Origin: Cardiobacteriaceae bacterium TAE3-ERU3
Lineage (GTDB): Bacteria > Pseudomonadota > Gammaproteobacteria > Cardiobacteriales > Cardiobacteriaceae
Length of the DNA stretch: 64,000 bases
NCBI GenBank assembly: GCA_019218315.1
Contig: JAHUUI010000001.1
Coordinates: 1-64,000, forward strand
Direction of reading: 5' to 3'
Made by a program: the position numbers and the translations under genes. The notes under the pieces are model-generated. The model did not search any database. It saw only the letters and a program-made list of their open reading frames with translations, and was not told the origin of the DNA. Positions 40,059 through 48,065 of this stretch are shown in pieces (position 1 is the stretch's first letter; the number at the start of each line of letters is the position of its first letter).

Positions 40059-40961
40059 TCACTGATGCCACGACAACCGCACTTCGGCCTGCTGTAAATA
40101 ATCACGGCACGCTTGAAATACCGGTGTATCGGCTTCGGTCGGCCATGCGTAAAACAAGCGCGTAGCAGGCTTGCTTTCTACCAGCGCTTTTTTCAGCACA
40201 TCACCACGGTTCAACACCTGCTTAATCAAATGATGCGGCACATAGCCAATGCCAATCCCCTGGCGCATGAACTCAATCGCCACTTCCAAATCCGGTACAT
40301 AAATAATGTGCTGCCCTTCCAGCGCCCACGCTTTCTGCTTCGCGTATTGAACGGCGGTATCCATCACCATAACCACCGAAAAAGGCCGCACATCATCGGC
40401 AGTCAGCGGATGGGTACAGCTCGCCAACGGATGCGCACAAGACACGACAAAATCCCATTCCATTTCCCCCATCAATTCACAGACAATGCCCTCTAATTGT
40501 GGCGGATAATTTGGCGCACCAATCACGACGTCGCAACTGTGTTGGTACAGCGCTTCCCAGCAGCCGTTGTACACCTCGGTGCGGATACACAGCTCAATGT
40601 GCGGAAAGTGTTCATGCATATGGCGGGTTAAGCCGACCAAACCATCACGGTTGATGATGTTATTGACCACAATATTGAAGGTAATGGATGTCCCACCACC
40701 AATAGCCACTGTATTGCGCGCCAAGCTGTCGAAGCTGTTGAGAATCAACTGACTGTGATTGAGGAAATATTCACCAGCAGGCGTTAATTGCACCTTATGA
40801 CCGCTGCGGTCAAACAATTCAACCCCCAGTCGGCTTTCCAAAGTACGCACGGTATAGCTGACCGCAGACGGCACACGGTGTAGTTGTTCGGCGGCAGTGG
40901 CAAAGCTGCCACAGCGGGCAATGGCGTGAATGGTACGGATGTTGTCTTCAGTAAAAGGCAT
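40059..40961 (-). CDS. LysR-family regulator of the ureido/carbamoyl cluster
   Basis: A typical LTTR. The N-terminal winged helix-turn-helix occupies about residues 5-65 (CGSFATAAEQLHRVPSAVSY, RLGVELFDRSG), followed by a LysR substrate-binding domain (about 90-290). The start MPFTEDNIRTIHAIA at 40961 aligns with how these proteins normally begin; in-frame starts at 41000 and 41003 would add about 14 unconserved residues. It is divergent from the amidohydrolase-fdrA genes. A dyad operator candidate lies between them. The position parallels yahB beside yahEFG in E. coli. The effector is unknown and is presumably the cluster's substrate or an intermediate. Confidence 0.9.
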   Translation of the reverse strand: MPFTEDNIRTIHAIARCGSFATAAEQLHRVPSAVSYTVRTLESRLGVELFDRSGHKVQLTPAGEYFLNHSQLILNSFDSLARNTVAIGGGTSITFNIVVNNIINRDGLVGLTRHMHEHFPHIELCIRTEVYNGCWEALYQHSCDVVIGAPNYPPQLEGIVCELMGEMEWDFVVSCAHPLASCTHPLTADDVRPFSVVMVMDTAVQYAKQKAWALEGQHIIYVPDLEVAIEFMRQGIGIGYVPHHLIKQVLNRGDVLKKALVESKPATRLFYAWPTEADTPVFQACRDYLQQAEVRLSWHQ

Positions 40962-41015
40962 GGTGTACTCGTGGCTGGATGGAGAGAAACGGCCGTGCAT
41001 CACCGTGAAATTTTT

Positions 41016-41033
41016 TGATGATCACGGTCATCA
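41016..41033. promoter_or_regulatory. Candidate LysR operator, TGATGA-N6-TCATCA
   Basis: A perfect 6+6 dyad with a 6-nt centre lies between the divergent LysR and amidohydrolase genes, 55 nt upstream of the preferred LysR start. Dyads of this type in divergent promoters are usual LTTR sites. No binding evidence exists here. Confidence 0.5.
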
Positions 41034-41229
41034 CACTGCAAACATTGCGCAGTATGGATGCACAAATGCGTGACGTAAAGCATGGCACAAACCATAAAAA
41101 GTATCAGCAAAATATTTGATGATAACACGCGATATTTTTCTCTTTATAGGTGATTATCCACATTTTACAATCTGCACCAATGGTACTGGCAATCCAGACC
41201 AGAACGACACAACAACACAGGAGTTGGTT

Positions 41230-41892
41230 ATGAGTATGTTTATAGCACAACCGTTCAACCTTGATTTTGATCCAAAACACACTGCATTAGTGATGATCGA
41301 CATGCAGCGTGATTTTGTTGAGCCAGGTGGCTTTGGTGAAGCATTAGGCAACGATGTTTCATTAGTACGCAGCGCGATTGAACCATGCAAACGGGTACTG
41401 GACGCGGCACGCAAAGCGGGCATCATGATTATCCACACCCGTGAAGGGCACCGCAACGATTTGACCGACTGTCCGGCAGCCAAGCTAACCCGTGGCGGCA
41501 AGACCTTCATTGGCGAACAGGGCCCCAAAGGACGTATTTTGGTACGCGGTGAGCAAGGCCACGACATCATCCCTGAGCTGTATCCACAAGACGGTGAACC
41601 GGTCATCGATAAACCGGGCAAAGGTGCGTTTTATCAAACCGATTTGCACGCCATCTTGCAAAACCGCGACATCAAAACCCTGATCATTTGCGGTGTAACC
41701 ACTGAAGTCTGCGTCAACACTACCGCACGCGAAGCTAACGACCGTGGCTATGAGTGCATCATTCCCGAAGATTGCGTGGCTTCCTACTTCCCTGAATTCC
41801 AGAAATACGCACTGGAAATGATTAAAGCACAAGGTGCGATTGTCGGTTGGGTATCGAACGCCGACAACATTATTTCTGCCCTTGAAGCATAA
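41230..41892 (+). CDS. Isochorismatase-fold cysteine amidohydrolase, biuret/triuret hydrolase-like
   Basis: A 220-residue isochorismatase-family hydrolase that should cleave an amide or ureide C-N bond. Start 41230 has AGGAG 6 nt upstream; the longer frame is unsupported. The catalytic triad is visible: D24 in MIDMQRDF, K128 in VIDKPGKGAF and C161 in GVTTEVCVNTT. Segments such as HTREGHR, GRILVRGEQGHDIIPELYP and TAREANDRGYE closely recall biuret and triuret hydrolases and differ from RutB or nicotinamidase. It is a hydrolase, not a transferase. It is the first gene of the divergent arm before fdrA and a 120-nt gap. The exact substrate is inferred to be a biuret-like or ureido compound. Confidence 0.85.
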   Translation: MSMFIAQPFNLDFDPKHTALVMIDMQRDFVEPGGFGEALGNDVSLVRSAIEPCKRVLDAARKAGIMIIHTREGHRNDLTDCPAAKLTRGGKTFIGEQGPKGRILVRGEQGHDIIPELYPQDGEPVIDKPGKGAFYQTDLHAILQNRDIKTLIICGVTTEVCVNTTAREANDRGYECIIPEDCVASYFPEFQKYALEMIKAQGAIVGWVSNADNIISALEA

Positions 41893-41899
41893 CCCTTCA

Positions 41900-41932
41900 G
41901 CGCGTCTGCCCTAACCCATCCGGCAGACGCGC
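41900..41932 (+). other. Perfect hairpin between amidohydrolase gene and fdrA
   Basis: GCGCGTCTGCC (41900-41910) pairs with GGCAGACGCGC (41922-41932) over 11 nt, starting 8 nt after the amidohydrolase stop. No U-tract follows. It may protect or partly terminate the upstream message, making the hydrolase more abundant than FdrA. Confidence 0.6.
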
Positions 41933-42012
41933 CACACCCCACATAAAACCATTGCTGCGGCGCTGTTCATGTGCTGCGGTCACTGCACGTTTGTGCATGA
42001 AGGAAGGTACAT

Positions 42013-43521
42013 ATGTCTGTTCACCATCAAGTTTTCCCCAATCTGTATCAGGATTCCGTCTCACTGATGCAGATTTCTGCCACCCTCAGCGCCGCGGACG
42101 GTATCGAACAAGCATCCGTGGTAATGGGTAGTGAAGCCAATCTGACCCGTCTCAGTGCAGCAGGATTTGGCGACATCAGCGCCCGTCCCGCCGATTTGGT
42201 GATTGCCGTGATCGGAGAAGACGAAGCGTGCGCGCAAGCCATTGCCCACGCCGAAAGCCTGCTCAAACAAAAACACAGCGCATTACAAGACAGCGATGCC
42301 CCGCAGCAAGTGTGGCGCAGCAGCGAACACGTTTGCAGCGAACAGCCGCAAACCAATATGGCGCTGATTTCCGTCCCCGGACAATACGCCGTAGCCGAAA
42401 CCATCAAAGCGCTCAATCTCGGTTTAAACGTGATGCTGTTCAGCGACAACATCGGCCTCAGCGATGAGCTGGCATTAAAACAACTTGCCGAAAGCAAACA
42501 GCGCATCGTCATGGGGCCTGACTGTGGCACAGCCATCATCAACGGCTTGCCACTCGGCTTTGCCAATGTCGTGCGCCGTGGACGCATCGGTGTGGTTGCC
42601 GCTTCGGGTACGGGTATGCAGGAAGTCACCTGCCGTATTCATGCATTGGGTGCAGGTATCTCGCAAGCCATCGGTACCGGTGGCCACGATTTGCACGAAA
42701 GCATCGGCGGCCTATCCATGTTGCGCGGATTGCGTACCCTCGCCGATGATCCGGACACAGACGTCATCGTATTGGTATCCAAGCCACCGGCAGCCAACGT
42801 GGCAGAACACATTCTCAGCCAAGCCAAGCAAGCAGGAAAGCCGGTGGTGGTGCTGTTCCTCGGTGCGGATATGCACAGCGATGACCAACGTATCATCATC
42901 GCCAATACCCTCGCCGAAGCTGCCGACAAAGCCGTTGCCGCCTTGCACGGCAATCCGGCTGCCACTCCAGCAGCATCCGATACCATCGATGCCACCTTAC
43001 CCAGCAAGCGCCGTTATTTACGCGCCGTATTTGCCGGCGGCACATTCTGCTATGAAGCACAGCTTATTGCCCAACAGCACGGCATCACTGCTGCATCCAA
43101 TACCCCCGTCAGCGGCAATCCCACTCTGGATGCACAAGGGCAAAGCGCCGCACACCTCATCATCGACATGGGCGATGATATGTTCACACAAGGCCGTCCG
43201 CACCCCATGATTGACCCGACCTTGCGCAATCAACGCATCGCTGCCGAAGCCAAACGTGACGACACCGCCGTAGTGCTGTTTGACGTGGTATTGGGTTATG
43301 GCGCGGCAGCCGATCCATTGGCGGATTTACTGCCCATCATCCACGCGGCACAGCAGCAAGCCGAGCCGCCCCTGTTCATCGCCCACGTCTGCGGCACAGA
43401 CAGCGACCCACAAAACCGTGATGCCATTTGCGACAGCCTGCGTCAAGCAGGTGTCATCGTTGCCGCACACAATGCCGATGCCGCACGCCTTGCCGCATAC
43501 ATCATTGCCACGAAGGAGTAA
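42013..43521 (+). CDS. fdrA: FdrA family protein (AllF/YahF-like), succinyl-CoA synthetase fold
   Basis: A 502-residue protein strongly like E. coli FdrA along its length: the QDSVSLM start, LNVMLFSDNI, VMGPDCGTAIINGLPLGFANV, GVVAASGTGMQEV, GTGGHDLHESIGG and MIDPTLRNQRIA. The architecture is that of succinyl-CoA synthetase alpha and beta parts, but the role is not CoA ligation. With AllG and AllH-type partners it gives carbamoyltransferase activity that releases carbamoyl phosphate in E. coli. AAGGAAGG lies 5 nt before the ATG. It ends 3 nt before the DUF1116 gene. It lacks the extra C-terminal VINIGL tail of E. coli FdrA; a similar motif opens the next protein. Confidence 0.93.
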   Translation: MSVHHQVFPNLYQDSVSLMQISATLSAADGIEQASVVMGSEANLTRLSAAGFGDISARPADLVIAVIGEDEACAQAIAHAESLLKQKHSALQDSDAPQQVWRSSEHVCSEQPQTNMALISVPGQYAVAETIKALNLGLNVMLFSDNIGLSDELALKQLAESKQRIVMGPDCGTAIINGLPLGFANVVRRGRIGVVAASGTGMQEVTCRIHALGAGISQAIGTGGHDLHESIGGLSMLRGLRTLADDPDTDVIVLVSKPPAANVAEHILSQAKQAGKPVVVLFLGADMHSDDQRIIIANTLAEAADKAVAALHGNPAATPAASDTIDATLPSKRRYLRAVFAGGTFCYEAQLIAQQHGITAASNTPVSGNPTLDAQGQSAAHLIIDMGDDMFTQGRPHPMIDPTLRNQRIAAEAKRDDTAVVLFDVVLGYGAAADPLADLLPIIHAAQQQAEPPLFIAHVCGTDSDPQNRDAICDSLRQAGVIVAAHNADAARLAAYIIATKE

Positions 43522-43524
43522 ACC

Positions 43525-44955
43525 ATGAGTACCACCCTGTTTGGCGAACACACCCACGTTATCAACATCGGACTGGAAGGCTTTGCCACCGACATTACCC
43601 GTGCCGGTGGGGATGTCACCCACCTGCAATGGACACCGCCGGCCGAAGGCAACGTTGACAGCGGACGTGAACTCGCCGCCCTGATTAACGACCCTGAAAT
43701 CGCCCAAGCCAACGAATTGGCCATGAGCCGCTACCTTGCTGCGCAGCCGGTCCTGGTGGACGTACTGCCGGCAGCCGAAGCCATTCCCGTATTGGCCGCC
43801 AACAAACACATCCTGCACGCCGGTCCACCCATTGCATGGGCAGACATGTGCGGGCCGGTACAAGGCGCACTGATTGGTGCAGTGCTGTATGAAGGCTGGG
43901 CGGACAACGCCGATGATGCCGCCGCCATGTTGGCGTGTGGTGACATCATGCTGGAACCTTGCCACCACCACAATGCCGTTGGACCAATGGCGGGCATCAT
44001 CAGCCCGTCCATGCCGCTGTGGGTGGTCGAAAACACCGATTCCCCCAACCGTGAACGGGTATTCAGCAACTTCAACGAAGGACTGGGACAGGCACTGCGC
44101 TTTGGCGCCAACAACGCTGACGTTATCGAACGCCTCAAATGGATGGGCAGCGAATTGGCAGACGCTTTACAAGCTGCGGTCCGCCACAGTGGCGGCATCG
44201 AACTCAAGCCCATTCAGGCACAGGCACTACACATGGGCGACGAAGTCCATAACCGCAACGCCGCCGCCACCGGCCTGCTGCTCAAGCAACTGGTACCGGC
44301 ACTGTTTGCCGCCAATATTGAGCGTGACGTCATGGCGCGGGTACTGGCCTTCATCATGGGCAACGACCACTTTTTCCTCAACCTGTCGATGGCTTCGTGC
44401 AAATCCATGCTCAACGCAGCAGCCAATATCGCCAACAGCACAATGGTCACCGTAATGGCGCGCAACGGCGTAAATTTTGGCATCCAGCTTTCCGGCACCG
44501 GCAAGCGCTGGTATCAAGCACCGGCCAACACCATTGACGGCCTGTTTTTCCCATCCTACAGCGCAGAAGATGCCGCCGCCGACCTCGGCGACAGTGCCAT
44601 CACCGAAACCGCCGGACTCGGTGGCTTTGCGATGGCCGCCTCACAAGCCATCGTCAAATTTGTCGGCGGTACGGCACAGGATGCCATCCGCTACAGCCGC
44701 ACCATGCAGGACATCACCATCGGCAGCAACCCCGCATTCACCATTCCGTCCATGAATTTCAGCCCCGTAGCGGCCGGCATTGATGCACGAAAAGTGCTGG
44801 ACAACATGATTATGCCGGTCATCAACACCGGTATCGCCCACAAGCAGGCCGGTGTCGGACAAATCGGCGCAGGCATCACCACTGCCCCCGCATCCTGCTT
44901 TATCGCCGCCCTACACGACTTCACCCAAACAAGAACAGGAGCAGCCCATGACTGA
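43525..44955 (+). CDS. DUF1116 protein, AllG (YlbE)/YahG-like
   Basis: A 476-residue DUF1116 protein, the usual neighbour of FdrA. It starts with HVINIGLEGFATDITRAGG and HLQWTPPAEG. It carries a central LEPCHHHNAVGPMAGIISPS block and NGVNFGIQLSGTGKRWY, plus the C-terminal AGVGQIGAGITTAP. In E. coli AllG is a subunit of the oxamate/oxalurate carbamoyltransferase. It starts 3 nt after fdrA, and the next gene overlaps its end by 8 nt, so fdrA, this gene and the AH_C-like gene are one translation-coupled unit. It is cytoplasmic, with no signal. The G+C is visibly higher than in flanking genes. Confidence 0.88.
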   Translation: MSTTLFGEHTHVINIGLEGFATDITRAGGDVTHLQWTPPAEGNVDSGRELAALINDPEIAQANELAMSRYLAAQPVLVDVLPAAEAIPVLAANKHILHAGPPIAWADMCGPVQGALIGAVLYEGWADNADDAAAMLACGDIMLEPCHHHNAVGPMAGIISPSMPLWVVENTDSPNRERVFSNFNEGLGQALRFGANNADVIERLKWMGSELADALQAAVRHSGGIELKPIQAQALHMGDEVHNRNAAATGLLLKQLVPALFAANIERDVMARVLAFIMGNDHFFLNLSMASCKSMLNAAANIANSTMVTVMARNGVNFGIQLSGTGKRWYQAPANTIDGLFFPSYSAEDAAADLGDSAITETAGLGGFAMAASQAIVKFVGGTAQDAIRYSRTMQDITIGSNPAFTIPSMNFSPVAAGIDARKVLDNMIMPVINTGIAHKQAGVGQIGAGITTAPASCFIAALHDFTQTRTGAAHD

Positions 44956-45334
44956 CATGATTGAACTCGCCGTTAACGGCACACTGATGCGCGGCCTCGA
45001 ACTCAATCCCAACTTGATCAATGTCGGCGCACAATTTATCCGTGAAGACGAAACCGATGTCCACTACCGACTGTGGAGCATCAACGACAACCACCCCGCG
45101 ATGATCCGCACCCTTGAAGCCAACCACAGCGTGGCATTGGAAGTTTGGGCAGTACCGGCAAACGGTGTTGCCCAAGTATTACAAAACGAACCTGCCGGAC
45201 TGTGCATCGGCAAAGTCCATCTGAAAAACGGCACAACCGTTCTCGGTGTCCTCGGCGAACCGTGGTTGGTTGAAGGACAAACCGACATCAGCGCCAGCGG
45301 CGGCTGGCGCTCATACATCAACAGCAAGGAGTAG
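44948..45334 (+). CDS. Free-standing allophanate hydrolase C-terminal (AH_C)-like protein
   Basis: A 128-residue protein that I match to the C-terminal domain of allophanate hydrolase. Features are the opening IELAVNGTLMRGLELN, a YRLWSIND segment, VALEVWAVPANGVAQVL, LCIGKVHLKNG and the terminal GGWRSYI. In AtzF-type enzymes this gamma-glutamylcyclotransferase-like domain follows the amidase domain and handles the decarboxylation step. Here it stands alone, with no amidase gene nearby. AGGAG precedes the ATG at 44948, which overlaps the DUF1116 stop. The match is by remembered motifs, so domain identity is likely but not proven. Confidence 0.75.
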   Translation: MTDMIELAVNGTLMRGLELNPNLINVGAQFIREDETDVHYRLWSINDNHPAMIRTLEANHSVALEVWAVPANGVAQVLQNEPAGLCIGKVHLKNGTTVLGVLGEPWLVEGQTDISASGGWRSYINSKE

Positions 45335-45338
45335 CGCC

Positions 45339-46562
45339 ATGAGAAAAGAACCCAATCAAGCTGAACTCAGCACCGTATCCTGCTGGCAAATTGCCATGAT
45401 TTTGCTTGGCATCGCCGTCACACCGGTCCTGATTGCCTCATCGGATCTCGGCGGACGATTGGCACTGGACAGAGCCGCCCCCGTCATCCTCTGTGCCAGT
45501 ATCATCCTGACCATACTCGCTGTCATCAACATATCCATCGGTGAAAAAGCACGCCTGCCCACCTACGGTATCGTCAAATTTTCCTTTGGTGAACAAGGTG
45601 CGATTGCCATCAACATCCTGATGGCGATCAGCCTGTTCGGCTGGATTGCCGTGACCGCCAACGCCTTCGGCCACAGCATGCACGACTTGGCAGCCCATGT
45701 CGGCATCAACATCGCCGTGCCGGTTTGGGTCGCATTTGGTTGCGTCATATTTGTCGCCTCAACCGCCTTTGGCCTTGAAGTGCTGGGCAAAGTATCCAAA
45801 ATCGCCGTACCGATTATCGCCATCCTGATGGTGGTGGTGCTGTATCTCGTCCTCAATAAAACCACACAGCAAGTCAGCCTCAGCGAACAAATGAGCTTTG
45901 GCGCGGCAGTATCATCCGTGGTTGGTACCATCATCGTTTTGGTCGCCACCTCACCGGATTTCGGCAGCTTCATACACAACCGCAAACATGCCATTCTCGC
46001 CGGCATCATCGCCTTTGGCGTAGCGTATCCGACCCTGTATTTTGTCGGCGCACTGCCTTCGGCACTGACCGGCGAACGCTCGTTACTGCAAGCCATGGCC
46101 GTGGTTGGTACGACTGTTCCCGCCGCCATTTTGCTCGTCTTCGCCTGCATTACCGGCAACGCGGGAAATATGTTTCAAGGCACACTGGTCGTCTCGACCC
46201 TGCTCTCACGCATCGCCAAATGGAAAATCACCCTCGCACTGGGTGTGCTGGCCTTTATTGTCGGCAGCCTGAATATCCAGTCGTGGCTCGTACCGTTCCT
46301 GCTCTTTCTCGGCATCGCCACCCCACCGGTAGCGGGTATCTACATCGCCGACTTTTTCCTCAAACGCAAAGCCGGCTACGATGAAGCCGTATTGAGTCAG
46401 GAAGCCAAAATCAAATACCCAACCTTTGGCGCATGGTTTGCCGCCTCGGTGGTGGGTTTTCTCACTGTCAACGGTTATTTCACCCTGACTGGCATCGCAT
46501 CACTAGATTCCATATTGGTCGCATCACTGCTCTATGTCCTCTTTAACTGGCGAAATAAATAA
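45339..46562 (+). CDS. NCS1-family purine/cytosine permease-like transporter
   Basis: A 407-residue inner-membrane protein with about twelve hydrophobic segments. It starts MRKEPNQAELSTVSCWQIAM at 45339 with AGGAG upstream, 4 nt after the AH_C gene's stop. NCS1-type segments include SLFGWIAVTANAFGHSMHDL, ATSPDFGSFIHN and VAGIYIADFFLKRKAGYDE. Characterised members carry cytosine, uracil, hydantoin or allantoin. As the last gene of the catabolic unit, it is probably the uptake system for the heterocyclic or ureido substrate. It is followed by a hairpin terminator. Confidence 0.88.
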   Translation: MRKEPNQAELSTVSCWQIAMILLGIAVTPVLIASSDLGGRLALDRAAPVILCASIILTILAVINISIGEKARLPTYGIVKFSFGEQGAIAINILMAISLFGWIAVTANAFGHSMHDLAAHVGINIAVPVWVAFGCVIFVASTAFGLEVLGKVSKIAVPIIAILMVVVLYLVLNKTTQQVSLSEQMSFGAAVSSVVGTIIVLVATSPDFGSFIHNRKHAILAGIIAFGVAYPTLYFVGALPSALTGERSLLQAMAVVGTTVPAAILLVFACITGNAGNMFQGTLVVSTLLSRIAKWKITLALGVLAFIVGSLNIQSWLVPFLLFLGIATPPVAGIYIADFFLKRKAGYDEAVLSQEAKIKYPTFGAWFAASVVGFLTVNGYFTLTGIASLDSILVASLLYVLFNWRNK

Positions 46563-46572
46563 CAGCCATACA

Positions 46573-46605
46573 AAAGCCTCTCTGACTATATACCAGAGAG
46601 GCTTT
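46573..46605 (+). terminator. Terminator after the NCS1 permease gene
   Basis: AAAGCCTCTCTG (46573-46584) pairs perfectly with CAGAGAGGCTTT (46594-46605) over 9 nt. The trailing T-run is short, and it lies 11 nt after the permease stop. Confidence 0.75.
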
Positions 46606-46793
46606 ACGAATTAATAACGTTATTCGCTATATTTTTCAGGGAATAAATTTCAGCCCTGTCACATTTTACTAATCTAATCAAAGATCAGTGCAAAAATACC
46701 GAATTCCCAAGCCATAAATCATAACTCCCTGCTTCATCAACCACAGAATGTGAGATACCCAGAGCCTGTCCTTTTCATGCACGCCAAATAGGG

Positions 46794-47075
46794 ATGTGGG
46801 AAAAAGCCGGCATGTGGATTGCCGCCGGTGCAGGCTTCTGCGGCTCACTACTTGCCTTTGTGTTCAGCTTTATTCCACCGTCGCAAATTTCGGTTGGTAG
46901 CCCGGTAATGTACGTTGGTATTCTCGTCGCGCTCACTGCTTTCTTTGTCGCCTTGCCGTTTGTTATCTACGCGGTGAAAAAAGACAGCTGGCGTGATCCA
47001 CAAGCCGACTTTGCCCCGTTTACCTGGGAAGCTCAAGCTTCCAGTGCTGCGCCGACAGCCACTAAAGTAAACTAA
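46794..47075 (+). pseudogene. 3' remnant of a GadC-type glutamate/GABA antiporter
   Basis: A 93-codon frame encodes only the last two transmembrane helices and the short tail of an APC-family antiporter: GMWIAAGAGFCGSLLAFVFS, FIPPSQISVGSP, then FVALPFVIYAVKKDSW. The parent family is about 470-510 residues. Upstream of about 46794 the same frame no longer resembles the family and hits a stop at 46722, so the 5' four-fifths is gone. It sits just before the glutaminase gene, matching the common glutaminase-antiporter pairing of acid-resistance loci, which suggests an intact pair lost its antiporter by deletion. Confidence 0.7.
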
Positions 47076-47085
47076 GCTAAAGATG

Positions 47086-47113
47086 GGGGCGGTACAGAGT
47101 ACCGCCCCTTTTT
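47086..47113 (+). terminator. Terminator between antiporter remnant and glsA
   Basis: GGGGCGGTAC (47086-47095) pairs with GTACCGCCCC (47099-47108) over 3 nt, followed by five T. It ends only 19 nt before the glsA ATG, so it both closes the upstream transcript and sits in the glsA leader. Confidence 0.85.
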
Positions 47114-47132
47114 CTATAAAGAGAGAAATGTC

Positions 47133-48065
47133 ATGGATACAAATAATCTGCAAGACCTGCTCAACACCATCCACCACAAACATTGCCACGACAAAGGCGG
47201 AAAAAACGCCGACTACATTCCCTATCTCGCCAGCGTTCCATCCGACCTCTGCGCCATTGCCGTGGTCACCAACGATGGCAAAATACACAGCGCTGGTGAC
47301 AGCGATTACGCCTTTGCCATCGAATCCATATCCAAGGTTGCCACACTCGCGTTGGCACTCGAAGACAAAGGTAGCGAAACCATCCGCAAGAAAATTGGCG
47401 ACAGCCCCACCGGTCTGCCATTTAATTCGGTGATGGCTCTGGAGCTACATCAAGACAAACCACTGTCACCATTGGTCAATGCCGGTGCGATGGCGACAAC
47501 CAGCATCATCAATGCCAAAGACAAAGAAGAGCGCTGGGCGCGTATTCTCGATTTCCAGCGGCAAATGATGAGCAATGGTGTTGCCCTCTCGGACGACGTT
47601 AACGAATCCGAGCAAACCACCAACTTCCACAACCGCGCTATTGCATGGCTGCTGTACGCCGCCGAACATCTGTTCTGTGATGCGATGGAAGCGTGCGAAG
47701 TCTATACCCGCCAGTGTTCGACTTTGATTAATACCGCCGATCTCGCCACTATGGCTGGCACGTTGGCAAATGGTGGCGTAAACCCCGTCAGCAAGCAACG
47801 CGTCATCAAAACGCAGAACGTACCGCATATCCTCGCCGAGATGATGATGGAAGGTTTGTACGACAGTTCAGGCGATTGGGCGTATAGCGTTGGTTTGCCC
47901 GGCAAAAGCGGCGTCGGTGGTGGCATCATGGCTGTTGTACCCGGCGTGATGGGTATGGCTGCTTTTTCACCGCCATTGGATAAGGCTGGTAATAGCGTCC
48001 GCGCCCAAAAGATGCTGCGTGAACTCGCACATACCCTTGGCTATAACCTGTTTATGCCCAAATGA
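47133..48065 (+). CDS. glsA: Glutaminase (serine-dependent beta-lactamase fold)
   Basis: It hydrolyses glutamine to glutamate and ammonia (EC 3.5.1.2). The SxxK catalytic pair is S65-I-S-K68 in AIESISKVATLALAL. Also seen are NAGAMATTSI and GLPGKSGVGGGIMAVVPG, typical of the family. The length of 310 residues matches bacterial GlsA. AGAGAG lies before the ATG. The dead antiporter fragment upstream suggests it once worked in glutamine-dependent acid resistance; alone it still supplies ammonia and glutamate. It is convergent with cydABX and shares a terminator with it. Confidence 0.95.
   Translation: MDTNNLQDLLNTIHHKHCHDKGGKNADYIPYLASVPSDLCAIAVVTNDGKIHSAGDSDYAFAIESISKVATLALALEDKGSETIRKKIGDSPTGLPFNSVMALELHQDKPLSPLVNAGAMATTSIINAKDKEERWARILDFQRQMMSNGVALSDDVNESEQTTNFHNRAIAWLLYAAEHLFCDAMEACEVYTRQCSTLINTADLATMAGTLANGGVNPVSKQRVIKTQNVPHILAEMMMEGLYDSSGDWAYSVGLPGKSGVGGGIMAVVPGVMGMAAFSPPLDKAGNSVRAQKMLRELAHTLGYNLFMPK

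Noticed and set aside
42485-43210. A 241-codon frame overlapping fdrA in another frame
   Set aside because: It is a Pro/Ser-rich shadow in G+C-rich DNA; FdrA homology covers the same bases.
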